From: UASB124 sp041662445
GTDB lineage: Bacteria; Babelota; Babeliae; Babelales; RVW-14
Assembly (NCBI GenBank): GCA_041662445.1
Contig: JBAZSL010000001.1
Location: 1-64,000, forward strand
Direction of reading: 5' to 3'
Length of the DNA: 64,000 bases
The first letter of the stretch is position 1, and every line of letters starts with the position of its first letter. The notes below the pieces were generated by a model. The model saw only the letters and a program-made list of their open reading frames with translations. It did not search any database and was not told where the DNA came from. Position numbers and translations under genes: made by a program. Of this stretch, positions 45,826 through 54,288 are shown in pieces.

Positions 45826-48522
45826 GTTCTTGGCCTCCTTCGTAAGGGATTCTCCTTTTTCGTACGCTACGCCGTACTTCTCTGTTCTTCCTATTTCTAT
45901 TCTCGATGCAAAATCTGGATTGCAAAACCGTTGAGCAATTTTATTCACGTGATCTACTTTAATTATAGACAGGATTTCACCCTGTTTGTCAAATAAATTT
46001 AATGGCAAGCCAAGCTTTTTGAGAAACAAAAATGTTTGAGCCATGCTTCCGTTGTTCTCGAAAAGTTCCATTGAAGAGGCAAGAAGTAGGTTTTTTGCCA
46101 TCGTCAATTCTTCTTCCGAGACACCATTTTTTTGTACCAATTTAAGTGTCTGAAATATCTGTTCTTGTGCAAGATGGTTTTTTTCTGGTGCAACGATGGT
46201 CTTGATAAAGGCCATGCCCGGTTGCTGTCGTGAACCGTACGTGAGTGAGCCGCCTATGGTGTAAAAAAGCCCACTTTTTTCACGTAATTGGAAGAGCCGG
46301 GCTGACGGTGACGTCTGCGGTCCGCCGGTAACAACGATATCCAATAGTGAAAGTGCATTGAAGCTTGGGTCGCTTCTTGAGATAGATGGTGCAACAAAGC
46401 CGATGACCATCTGTTCTCGTTCGAGAGGAATGGCTACGGTGGTTGGCTTGTACGGCGCCAACTCCGGATAGGAAAGAGGAGCTACTTCTGGCCCGAGCCA
46501 GGGCTCAAGATGACGTGAGAGGGTTGTAGGGACCGAATGAGCGGTTAAGTCACCAACGATAATCATTACCGCTTCGTGTGGCGAGTAGTATCGCTTACAC
46601 CATGCTTTCAGATCGTTGATAGTCAATGAAGCAATGCTTTTTTTTGAGCCGAGTGGATTGTTGCGGTAGGGGTGGCCCTGATAGACAAGTTCACGTGCAA
46701 TTTGGTCAATAAAATCAACCGGCGAATCCCAGAATTCGTCTATTTCGCTCATAATTTGGTTGCGAACTTTTTCAACCGATTTCTTATCAAAAGTAGGGTG
46801 CATAAGCAATTCTGCGAGTGTTGATAGTGAGGCCTCAAAATCTTCGCGGAGGCATTTAAATGAGATGCCGTCACCGCCAGCTGCAAGCGAAATCCCCTTT
46901 TGTTCAAGCATTTGGGCAAAGGCTGCAGCGTTTAATTTTTTGGTACGGTCGCTTATGACACGAAGCATGAACCCTAAAATGCCGGCGTTGTGTTCAGACT
47001 CATAAAGATAATTTGCTTTAAGACTCAACATGCAGGTGATTTGCGGGACAAGGTCGCTGTGGTGATAAATAACCTCGAGGCCATTGGGAAGTTTAAATGT
47101 TTTTGGTATGGGAAAAACGAAGGGGCTGGTTGTTGTTTTTGCTATTTTTTTTGCCCATCGCGGGCCTTCAATCGGAGTTGTTCGTTCATGATTTTTCAGA
47201 AAGTTTTTTTCTTTTTCTGCTGTCGCTGTATAAAACGAGATCAAGCGTGCCGTATCCTTTGGCGTTGACGGCAGGAGATAGCCCTTATGTTGTTGCGTGG
47301 GCATGAAGTGGTTGGCAAAAAAGATCTGCAATTCAGTCTTAGTGGCCTGGTTGACTGACGTAAGATACGTATCAATAAACTTTTCGCTGCCTGTTGCAAG
47401 ATATGAATTTCCGATGACAAATGCTTGGCGCTCAGTGTTCTCAAGTAGTGAAGTAAAATCAATATGAGTTCTCTTCTTCGCGGCGGCAAATTCCCAATCA
47501 TGTATTGGGCGACTGGCTAATGTGGCCAGTTCCTCCTGGATACACTTTTCAATGGTGCGTGGAGAGATTTTGGGTGATGGCCACACATTAATAAAAAATA
47601 ATCCATGTTCAAAAAAGTCGTAGGCAACGCAATCGACATCAATGGCTATTTGTTCTTTATTCACAAGTCGCTGATACAGCCGCGAGCTCTTCCCAAAGGC
47701 GATGACGAAATTTGCGATATCGAGCAAATGATTTTGTTGTTGGCTGAGCCCGGGAATATGGTAGGCGAAGCAGAACCATGGGTTATTGGTTGGGCGGTAA
47801 AGTGTGGTTGTTGTTGTGATGAGGTCTTCTTGGTAATCATGCCGTTGCCGCATATAGCCTTGGGGTGACTTTATATGACCAAACCAATTTTGAGCGGCCG
47901 CAAAAGCTTCATTGGGATCGACATCTCCGGTGATAACAAGAACGGCATTTGCGGGATGATAATGCTTACGGTAAAAAGCATAGAGGCTGTCACGATTAAG
48001 GTTGCACAGGTCAAATATTGAACCAATAATGGGATGCCGATAAGGGTGATCGGGGAATGCTGCGGTGGTGACGCGTTCGACCAATGAGCCCTGGTAACTT
48101 TCATTATACAGGTGAAGCTCCTCAATGACAGCTTTAAGCTCGGACGCAAGCATCTGTGGCGCAAAGGTTGCATGTTGCATGCATTCTGCCAGAAGCTCCA
48201 GTGCCATGTGCCACGTATGTTGTGGGAGTCGAAATGTGTAGCATGTATAATCTTGAGACGTAAAAGCATTTGCTTCGCCAACAAGCTTTTGGCAGATAAG
48301 ATTGATATCAGACTCAGAAAGATTTTTGGTGCCCTTAAAAAGCATATGCTCGATCAGATGAGCCATGCCACGTTCGTGAGCGTTTTCATCTTTAGAGCCG
48401 ACGTTGTACCAGAGGTGTGCCTCAACGCGTGGTATGTTGTGGACCGGCCTTACCAACACGGTTAACCCATTGTCGAGGATTTTTTTGTACACCTGAAATT
48501 GCGGCGATGGTGGCATAATCAA
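45667..48522 (-). CDS. M16 family zinc peptidase with a histone H1-like C-terminal tail
   Basis: 951 residues. Two M16 repeats are present: the first carries the inverted zinc motif HLIEH in ERGMAHLIEHMLFKGT; the second (about residues 450-880) lacks it, as usual for the inactive half. Residues 900-951 form a Lys/Ala-rich tail (AKKKKAAKKKTAKKATKKK) not expected in M16. That tail starts with a Met preceded by a perfect Shine-Dalgarno, so it is probably also made as a separate protein (next entry). No clear signal peptide. M16 peptidases degrade peptides or process proteins. The terminator at 45614-45643 ends the transcript. Confidence 0.9.
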   Translation of the reverse strand: MIMPPSPQFQVYKKILDNGLTVLVRPVHNIPRVEAHLWYNVGSKDENAHERGMAHLIEHMLFKGTKNLSESDINLICQKLVGEANAFTSQDYTCYTFRLPQHTWHMALELLAECMQHATFAPQMLASELKAVIEELHLYNESYQGSLVERVTTAAFPDHPYRHPIIGSIFDLCNLNRDSLYAFYRKHYHPANAVLVITGDVDPNEAFAAAQNWFGHIKSPQGYMRQRHDYQEDLITTTTTLYRPTNNPWFCFAYHIPGLSQQQNHLLDIANFVIAFGKSSRLYQRLVNKEQIAIDVDCVAYDFFEHGLFFINVWPSPKISPRTIEKCIQEELATLASRPIHDWEFAAAKKRTHIDFTSLLENTERQAFVIGNSYLATGSEKFIDTYLTSVNQATKTELQIFFANHFMPTQQHKGYLLPSTPKDTARLISFYTATAEKEKNFLKNHERTTPIEGPRWAKKIAKTTTSPFVFPIPKTFKLPNGLEVIYHHSDLVPQITCMLSLKANYLYESEHNAGILGFMLRVISDRTKKLNAAAFAQMLEQKGISLAAGGDGISFKCLREDFEASLSTLAELLMHPTFDKKSVEKVRNQIMSEIDEFWDSPVDFIDQIARELVYQGHPYRNNPLGSKKSIASLTINDLKAWCKRYYSPHEAVMIIVGDLTAHSVPTTLSRHLEPWLGPEVAPLSYPELAPYKPTTVAIPLEREQMVIGFVAPSISRSDPSFNALSLLDIVVTGGPQTSPSARLFQLREKSGLFYTIGGSLTYGSRQQPGMAFIKTIVAPEKNHLAQEQIFQTLKLVQKNGVSEEELTMAKNLLLASSMELFENNGSMAQTFLFLKKLGLPLNLFDKQGEILSIIKVDHVNKIAQRFCNPDFASRIEIGRTEKYGVAYEKGESLTKEAKNMAKKKKAAKKKTAKKATKKKAVKKAKKPKKVAKKKTTRRMKMRVLGKMLKKW

Positions 48523-48650
48523 AAGACCTTTACAAAAAAAATGATTTTCGCTGTTAGTTAGCTATAATTCCCATTCTGAATAAAGTGAATAAGGTTTGAA
48601 TATAGCACAATTTTGTTGTACATCGAAAAACAGTGTAAACGGTATTTTCA

Positions 48651-49283
48651 ATGCGGATTACCAAAGCTATCACGCTTCGGCTCAAAAAAAGTAGAGTTTT
48701 AAATTTTTTTGCGCGAAACGCAGCCTACCTGCTATTGCGGTTTCTTTTTATGACGTATCGCTTGGATGTTCTTCACGCAGAGCAACAAGCTAAAATTTTG
48801 CCCTGGTGTGATGGCGTGTGTTATTTTTGGCACCAACATATTATTGCTGGTATGTTCTTTTTTTTCAGAAGTAACTTGCGTGGAGCCTGTGTGGTAAGTC
48901 CCAGCTCAGATGGGAGGTTTGCCGGATTTTTATGTCGCAAACTTGGTTTTAAAGTATTCTATGGCTCATCACATAAGGCATCAGTGTCCGTAGTACGCCG
49001 AGGATTAAGGGAGCTCCATGGGACCGGCCGTTTGTGTTTGGTGGGTGATGGGTCAAGAGGGCCCGCTTTAAAATTGCAACCTGGCGTGCGCTACCTGGCA
49101 AAAAAGTCTGGTAAGCCACTTGTCTTTATCGAGTGCAAGGCAAAATCGGCAATAACGTGTACCAAAAGTTGGGATCAATTTAAGATTCCGCTGCCGTTTA
49201 GTAAAATTTCGGTAATTGTGCATGAACCAGTATATGTGGGGCACAGTCATGTATGTCCAGGTGATGCTCATCAACGGCTTTGA
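48651..49283 (+). CDS. Lysophospholipid acyltransferase-like protein (DUF374)
   Basis: 210 residues. CYFWHQHIIAGMFFF reads as the H-x-x-x-x motif region of the DUF374/LPLAT family. PSSDGRFAGFLCRKLGFKVFYGSS and LVGDGSRGPALKLQPGVRYLAKKSG match its core, with GDGSRGP as the phosphate-binding-like loop. Such proteins acylate lipids at the inner membrane, some in lipid A-like pathways. ATG 48651 is the first start. The end overlaps priA by 35 bases. Confidence 0.82.
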   Translation: MRITKAITLRLKKSRVLNFFARNAAYLLLRFLFMTYRLDVLHAEQQAKILPWCDGVCYFWHQHIIAGMFFFFRSNLRGACVVSPSSDGRFAGFLCRKLGFKVFYGSSHKASVSVVRRGLRELHGTGRLCLVGDGSRGPALKLQPGVRYLAKKSGKPLVFIECKAKSAITCTKSWDQFKIPLPFSKISVIVHEPVYVGHSHVCPGDAHQRL

Positions 49284-51237
49284 CAGGTCGCTTCTTTATC
49301 GTGTTCCGCCCGAGCTTGTAGCAACGGTATGTCTTGGTTCGGTGGTTGTTGTACCGGTGCAGCGGCGCAAGGAGTCTGGTGTTGTCGTTGAAGTACTCCA
49401 TGATCGTCCTGCATCAGCTGATTTTGTGATTAGGGATGTGTTTGCAGGTGAAAAGTTCCCCCATGATGAACTGTTTTATCAATTTGCCCGTCGGATTGCT
49501 TCTTTCTACTGTTTGCATCCCTTACACGTATTTCAACGAGTACGGCATTTTTTAAAGGAACGGCACGCCAAAATTGAAATTTCACTTGATGCTCGTGACC
49601 AACAAACATCGGCGGTTACGCTGACCGATGAACAACAAGTTATTGTTGATTATGTTGCCCCGTTTATTGAGCAACCAGCGTATATCCCAACGCTTGTTCA
49701 TGGGGTCACCGGGTCGGGTAAGACTGAGGTGTATAAGCAATTGATCCAGCGTACTATTGCTGCAGGAAAGACCGTTTTGCTTTTGCTTCCCGAAGTTAGT
49801 CTTGCGGTGCAATTTGAGCATCTTCTGCGACGGCATCTTCCTTCGGTGAATATTTATGGATTTCATTCTGCGAGTAAAGAAACCGAAAAACGAGTGGTTT
49901 GGGAAAAATTGGTGTCTGGTGATCCCTTACTCATAGTTGGTGTTCATTTACCAGTACTTTTGCCCTGCTCACGTCTTGGGTTAATTATCATTGATGAAGA
50001 GCACGAACAAGGTTTTTGCGAAAAGCGTTATCCAAAGCTTAACAGTAAAGAACTTGCGTTGTGGCGAGCGTCTCACTACCACATCCCGATTGTTCTTGGA
50101 TCGGCAACACCATCTCTAAATTCGCTCTATAATGTTGAGCGTCATGGATGGAAAAAATTTTCAATTACCAAGCGTTTTGCAGGAACATTTCCAACAATTA
50201 CTAAAGTAATTCTTACACAACAGCCACGAGGCCGCAGAATATTTTGGATAAGTCGAGAGCTTGAGCATGCTGTAAGAGCATGCTTGGATCGCAAAGAACA
50301 GGTGATTATATTTCTCAATCGGCGTGGGTACAGCTTTTTTGTGCAGTGTAAAGTATGTGGATTTATTTTTCGTTGCAAAAATTGTTCAGTGAGCTTGACG
50401 TTGCACCGCATAAAAGAGGACGAATACCATACAGGTCAGTTGCGATGTCACTATTGCGACTATCGCGGCAGTATTCCCGATCTTTGTCCAGAATGCAGAG
50501 CCCCGGCGAACTCATTTATTAAAAAAGGCATAGGGACGCAACAGGTCGTGCAGCTGTTTCAAGACCTCTTTCCTCAAGCGCGTATCCGCCGCGCCGATTT
50601 AGACTCAACAAAACAACAGCGAGAATGGCAACAAACGGTCGAGCTTTTTAGTGCCGGTCACATAGACATACTTATAGGAACTCAAACTATTACCAAAGGC
50701 TATCACTTTCCACGAGTAACGTTGGTGGGTGTTTTGTGGGCGGATCAAAATTTACATTTTCCCGTTTTTAATGCGCGCGAAACAACTCTGCAGCAGCTTA
50801 TTCAGGTGGCTGGGCGTGCGGGGCGGCAATGTTCTGGCGGTAGAGTTATTCTTCAGGCCATGCATGATCATGCAATTTTTGATTTTATTGATGAAGTGAA
50901 GTACTGCGATTTTTGTGCCGATGAATTGGCGGTACGTAAAGAGGCATCATATCCGCCATGTACACGCTTGGCATGTGTTGAGGTTAAGCACCGTGATGTT
51001 ACACAAGTGGAAGATGATGCTTTATATGTGGCAACTAAATTAAGAGAAATTAATCAAAGCGCGCACCTCAACGTGACCATTTTAGGGCCCACAAGTCCGG
51101 CAGTGTCGCGTGTTCAAAATTATGAGATGCGACATATTTTTATCAAGGCATCCAGCTTCCAGCCTTTACACGTGCTTATTGCGCAGCTTGGAAATGAACG
51201 ACTTAAAAGTGGCGTTTTTGCAGTATTAAGTCAGTAG
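49249..51237 (+). CDS. priA: Primosomal protein N' (PriA helicase)
   Basis: 662 residues. Restarts stalled replication forks. The N-terminal 3'-DNA-binding domain starts MYVQVMLINGFDRSLLYRVP. The helicase core has GVTGSGKTEVY (Walker A), LIIIDEEHEQGF (DEEH box), and GSATPSLNSL. Zinc-binding Cys pairs (CKVCGFIFRCKNC, CHYCDYRG, CPEC) follow, then GTQTITKGYHFPRVTLVGV and QVAGRAGR. ATG 49249 is preferred to 49216 because the family N-terminus begins there. Confidence 0.95.
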   Translation: MYVQVMLINGFDRSLLYRVPPELVATVCLGSVVVVPVQRRKESGVVVEVLHDRPASADFVIRDVFAGEKFPHDELFYQFARRIASFYCLHPLHVFQRVRHFLKERHAKIEISLDARDQQTSAVTLTDEQQVIVDYVAPFIEQPAYIPTLVHGVTGSGKTEVYKQLIQRTIAAGKTVLLLLPEVSLAVQFEHLLRRHLPSVNIYGFHSASKETEKRVVWEKLVSGDPLLIVGVHLPVLLPCSRLGLIIIDEEHEQGFCEKRYPKLNSKELALWRASHYHIPIVLGSATPSLNSLYNVERHGWKKFSITKRFAGTFPTITKVILTQQPRGRRIFWISRELEHAVRACLDRKEQVIIFLNRRGYSFFVQCKVCGFIFRCKNCSVSLTLHRIKEDEYHTGQLRCHYCDYRGSIPDLCPECRAPANSFIKKGIGTQQVVQLFQDLFPQARIRRADLDSTKQQREWQQTVELFSAGHIDILIGTQTITKGYHFPRVTLVGVLWADQNLHFPVFNARETTLQQLIQVAGRAGRQCSGGRVILQAMHDHAIFDFIDEVKYCDFCADELAVRKEASYPPCTRLACVEVKHRDVTQVEDDALYVATKLREINQSAHLNVTILGPTSPAVSRVQNYEMRHIFIKASSFQPLHVLIAQLGNERLKSGVFAVLSQ

Positions 51238-51275
51238 CCACATATCGGGTGTTGCCTTAATTTTTGCGCAAACGC

Positions 51276-51488
51276 TTAACAGAAATAATTGATGAGGGCG
51301 AGGGCTGCAAAGCCGATGAAAAGAAGCGTAAGAATAAGTCCAAAACTTGGGAAAAAGATTTCTTTGATAGCCGGCGCACTTTGTGGGTTGCGTGATAGGC
51401 TAAAAAATGCAGTTACACCGAGTATGCTTATGGCAACAATGGCTGTCATAACCATGCCAGCAGCAAGTGAAAGTAGTGTTTCGGACAT
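51276..51488 (-). CDS. Small two-helix membrane protein
   Basis: 70 residues with two transmembrane helices (GMVMTAIVAISILGVTAFF and FGLILTLLFIGFAALALI) joined by a short polar loop (SRNPQSAPAIKE). ATG 51488 follows GGGAGA. No family is recognised. It converges on priA with a 38-base gap. Confidence 0.6.
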   Translation of the reverse strand: MSETLLSLAAGMVMTAIVAISILGVTAFFSLSRNPQSAPAIKEIFFPSFGLILTLLFIGFAALALINYFC

Positions 51489-51597
51489 GTTTTTCTCCCT
51501 ATGAGTTTTTTAGTTTGGGCCTATTCCCAAATTCAGTTGTTGAGTGTAACAATGGTGTTTGAATGCGCAATACCGATTTTAAATCTAACGGAGTAAT

Positions 51598-51616
51598 CCA
51601 CGTCCTTCGGGCGTGG
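51598..51616. repeat. Left-end hairpin of the IS200-type element
   Basis: CCACGTCC and GGGCGTGG arms around TTCG. TnpA of this family recognises such subterminal hairpins in single-stranded DNA. Confidence 0.7.
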
Positions 51617-51657
51617 TAAGAAACAAATGCTATGCAAGTAACGACCCATTGCCGAAA

Positions 51658-51695
51658 CTTAAGTTGAGTTGCTTCCCCGCAACATAACTTAAGGA
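51658..51695 (+). promoter_or_regulatory. Leader hairpin that hides the tnpA Shine-Dalgarno
   Basis: CTTAAGTT (51658) pairs with AACTTAAG (51686), and GTTGC (51668) with GCAAC (51679), around a TTCCCC loop. The Shine-Dalgarno AAGGA (51691-51695) overlaps the 3' arm, so folding would mask it and limit transposase synthesis, as known for IS200. Confidence 0.65.
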
Positions 51696-51702
51696 TAAAG
51701 CA

Positions 51703-52128
51703 ATGAGTCGATTTCGTAGGCTATCACATAGCATTTGGTATTGTCACTATCATATTGTTTGGGTACCAAAATATAGGTTCAGAATCTTGAGAGGCGAAAT
51801 AAAAATCGAAATAGAAGAAATCATTAGAATGTATTCGGCGAAGCTTGGATGTGAGGTTGACAAGCTCAGCATACAAGAAGATCACGTACATCTACTGGTC
51901 ATGGTTTCGCCAAAAGTTTCGCTTTCGGAATACATTGGGACAATCAAGGGTAGAAGCGCCATAAGATTATTTTCGAGGTTTCCATGGCTGAGGCAGAAAC
52001 CATATTGGGGAAATCATTTTTGGGCAAGAGGGTACTGTCTGGATACGGTTGGTTTAGACGTGGAAAAGATACGCAAATATGTGATGTATCAAGAAAAAAT
52101 AGAGAAGCAGTTGGAAATTAGGGGCTGA
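51703..52128 (+). CDS. tnpA: IS200-family Y1 transposase TnpA
   Basis: 141 residues. The HUH motif is in EDHVHLLVMV near residue 65 (H-x-H form), and the catalytic Tyr lies in IRKYVMYQEK near residue 128. HIVWVPKYRFRIL at the start is typical of the family. It cuts and joins single-stranded DNA at the end hairpins. The gene looks intact. AAGGA is 7 bases before the ATG, inside the leader hairpin. Confidence 0.95.
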   Translation: MSRFRRLSHSIWYCHYHIVWVPKYRFRILRGEIKIEIEEIIRMYSAKLGCEVDKLSIQEDHVHLLVMVSPKVSLSEYIGTIKGRSAIRLFSRFPWLRQKPYWGNHFWARGYCLDTVGLDVEKIRKYVMYQEKIEKQLEIRG

Positions 52129-52186
52129 TCATTAAACGGGGAAGCAACTTTAGAAACCGGAAGACCCCTTCTAGGGGTTACAAAAG

Positions 52187-52205
52187 CCACCACCTGTGGT
52201 GGTGG
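52187..52205. repeat. Right-end hairpin of the IS200-type element
   Basis: CCACCAC and GGTGGTGG arms around a short loop, followed by a T run at 52209-52214. Confidence 0.65.
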
Positions 52206-52233
52206 ATAATTTTTTACTTTCAGCTCAAAACGT

Positions 52234-52671
52234 TTATGAAAGCTCAGAGAAGAACTCGCTATTCTGTATTTTATCAAGAGCAAATTTTACGTAGGAACTT
52301 GTGTTGCTGGGTAAGCTCCTGAGCGAGATCCAGCGTAAATCGTCATGCTTATGGGGTTCCATAATATGTGGTTCGTTGAGCCACGTCTCTGCTTGCACAA
52401 ATACCCCAATGCGTTCTTCTCGGTCATATTTTCTATGCATGACATGAACGACTTTTAAATGTTCTAATTGAAGATCGATTCCTGCCTCTTCACGAGCTTC
52501 GCGAATAACAGCCTCAGAAAAAGACTCACCTGCTTCAACATGTCCTGCGACTAGAGTGTATAGACCATCTTCAAAACCAGTGTTGAAACGCCTAATAAAC
52601 AAGCCGTCTTCATTGCGTTTCAGGAGCAAATATACCTCAGGTGTAATCTTGTGCCGTATTTTATGTGTCAT
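52234..52671 (-). CDS. Nudix hydrolase
   Basis: 145 residues, MutT-like size. The Nudix box AGHVEAGESFSEAVIREA with REEAGI is complete. YLLLKRNEDGLFIRRF is the first strand. The substrate is unknown. The IS ends about 24 bases from its 3' end and did not disrupt it. Confidence 0.92.
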   Translation of the reverse strand: MTHKIRHKITPEVYLLLKRNEDGLFIRRFNTGFEDGLYTLVAGHVEAGESFSEAVIREAREEAGIDLQLEHLKVVHVMHRKYDREERIGVFVQAETWLNEPHIMEPHKHDDLRWISLRSLPSNTSSYVKFALDKIQNSEFFSELS

Positions 52672-52895
52672 AGTAATGAAAAATTCCTTCTATAAAAAAA
52701 AGATAAACCAAAATCAGGTGATCGTATATGAACGCGCTAATCTTGTCAAAAGAGATGCTGCTATGGCCATAAAAGACGAAAAACAATATTCAGTTTGAAT
52801 AAAAACGGTGACTGGTGGCGTTTGCTGGGTGCGTTTTATTAGCGTAATATAATGCAAATGGTGGTTATATAGCTGAAGCAACGTTGGGGGGAACC

Positions 52896-53510
52896 ATGAA
52901 GCTTCAAAAAAGTATTTTTTTGTGGGTAATAAGCATCGTGCTTTGTACTGGTTGTGCGCGTTATGAAGCGCAGCCACTTGCCAAAGCTGGTCTAGCTACG
53001 CATGAAAAAAAGCCTACTTCTTATAGATGTGCCTATCATGTTTTTACCAAAGATGATTGTAAGCGATATCTTGGTCGCAATGTTGTGGCAAAAGGGTATC
53101 AGCCCATTCTCATAACATTTACCAATAACACCAAGCGCTATTTCAGAGTCTTGCGTGAAAATATAAGCATGCCTACCATTCCAGCATCGCAGGTGGTTCG
53201 CCGTGTGCATACGTCAACAGTTGGACGTTCGTTGGGGTATGGTATTGCGGGCCTTATTGTTTGGCCGCTTCTGATCCCGGCAATTGTTGATGGCATTCGA
53301 TCGTCCCAGGCGAATTATAAGCTGGATAGAGATTTTGCAAGCAAAGAGTTGGCTGACCAGGTGGTCGGTCCGTTTGTCACGCTTGATGGTCTTATTTTTG
53401 TTCCAAAAGAAAAATTCTCCTGGAATTTTACGATAAAGATTATTGATGCAGAAACCGAAGAAGTTCTGACGCTAAAAAGTCATCCTGCATCTGGTGAGCT
53501 TTCTGAATGA
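52896..53510 (+). CDS. Lipoprotein of unknown function
   Basis: 204 residues. Lipobox LCTGC near residue 19 after IFLWVISIV. A hydrophobic stretch near residue 115 (YGIAGLIVWPLLIPAIV) could insert in a membrane. The rest is probably beta-rich. ATG 52896 follows GGGGGGAA; the TTG 12 bases upstream is rejected. It overlaps the first tyrosine-phosphatase gene by 4 bases (ATGA), so they form one operon. Confidence 0.7.
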   Translation: MKLQKSIFLWVISIVLCTGCARYEAQPLAKAGLATHEKKPTSYRCAYHVFTKDDCKRYLGRNVVAKGYQPILITFTNNTKRYFRVLRENISMPTIPASQVVRRVHTSTVGRSLGYGIAGLIVWPLLIPAIVDGIRSSQANYKLDRDFASKELADQVVGPFVTLDGLIFVPKEKFSWNFTIKIIDAETEEVLTLKSHPASGELSE

Positions 53511-54271
53511 ATAACGTAGCAAAAAAAATTGCGGCTTTTATTGTTACTGTTGTAAGTGTAATGCACTTTTCCTTTCATGATCTTAGCGCTCAAGGGTGGT
53601 GGAAAAAAGTAGCGAGTTGCATTGTTCGCAATCCGTTTAATAAAAACTTTTTATTGCATAATCCGCTCAAACCTCTGACCAAGATTGTTCAAGGTCCCAA
53701 CGTATTTGTACCCATTGATCCTATTGATTTTAAAGAAGGTATTTATCAGGACAACTTTTATGCAGTACAAACGGGGGCATTATATCGTTCTCGGATGCTT
53801 CCTGCAGATACTCTTGCTGCCTATGTCAAACAATATGGCATAAAAACCATTATCAATTTGTGCGGTAAGGACCCAGGTCAGACGTGGTGGCGTAATGAAA
53901 AAGCCGTTGCAGATCGACATAATGTTGTGTTGTTGGATATTCCAACAAGCGCAGATACGTTAACAAGTAAAGAAAATATTAAGTCGATTCTTGATGCATT
54001 TGATCATGCTCCACGCCCCCTATTGGTTCATTGTTTCCTTGGGATTGATCGCACCGGCGAAGTTGCTGCATTGTGGAAATTAGATCAGCAAGGTGCAGGT
54101 AAGACAGAGGCGCTTAAAGAACTGTCAGTTTGGCATCGGCATAACAAAAAACAATATCCGGCAAAAAGTTTTCTGATAAAAATCTGGCGTGGTCGTGAGT
54201 GGTTCTATAACGAATACGATCCACAAAATTATCCGCAGTTTTGCAGTAAAAATGGTACTAAGCGTGATTAA
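53507..54271 (+). CDS. Exported dual-specificity/tyrosine phosphatase-like protein (copy 1)
   Basis: 254 residues with a signal peptide (AAFIVTVVSVMHFSFHDLSA). Motifs: ALYRSRMLP, GIKTIINLCGK, and the phosphatase loop VHCFLGIDRTGE (H-C-x5-R-T), near residue 180. The Asp of the acid loop may be in LLDIPTSADTLTS. An almost identical sequence follows in copy 2; the two diverge in the P-loop (CFLGI versus CRAGV). The export signal implies an extracytoplasmic or host target. Confidence 0.82.
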   Translation: MNNVAKKIAAFIVTVVSVMHFSFHDLSAQGWWKKVASCIVRNPFNKNFLLHNPLKPLTKIVQGPNVFVPIDPIDFKEGIYQDNFYAVQTGALYRSRMLPADTLAAYVKQYGIKTIINLCGKDPGQTWWRNEKAVADRHNVVLLDIPTSADTLTSKENIKSILDAFDHAPRPLLVHCFLGIDRTGEVAALWKLDQQGAGKTEALKELSVWHRHNKKQYPAKSFLIKIWRGREWFYNEYDPQNYPQFCSKNGTKRD

Positions 54272-54288
54272 CGTTGGGGCGGCGTTAT

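Larger units (their letters stand above)
51590..52210 (+). mobile_element. IS200/IS605-family single-ORF insertion sequence
   Basis: A transposase gene lies between two subterminal hairpins: left CCACGTCC-TTCG-GGCGTGG (51598-51616) and right CCACCAC-CTGT-GGTGGTGG (52187-52205). This layout, without terminal inverted repeats or a second gene, fits IS200-type elements. A further hairpin ACCCC/GGGGT is at 52164-52178. The exact ends (left near 51590, right near 52210) are estimated from the hairpins. Confidence 0.8.

Noticed and set aside
45644..45934. 96-residue hydrophobic open frame (Phe/Leu-rich)
   Set aside because: Antisense of the Lys codon-rich histone-like tail, which reads as Phe/Leu on the other strand.
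51276..51488. AtpI or SecG identity for the small two-helix protein
   Set aside because: Only length and two helices agree; no diagnostic motif.
52556..52798. 80-residue open frame opposite the Nudix gene
   Set aside because: Mostly antisense to a good Nudix coding region; no start signal.
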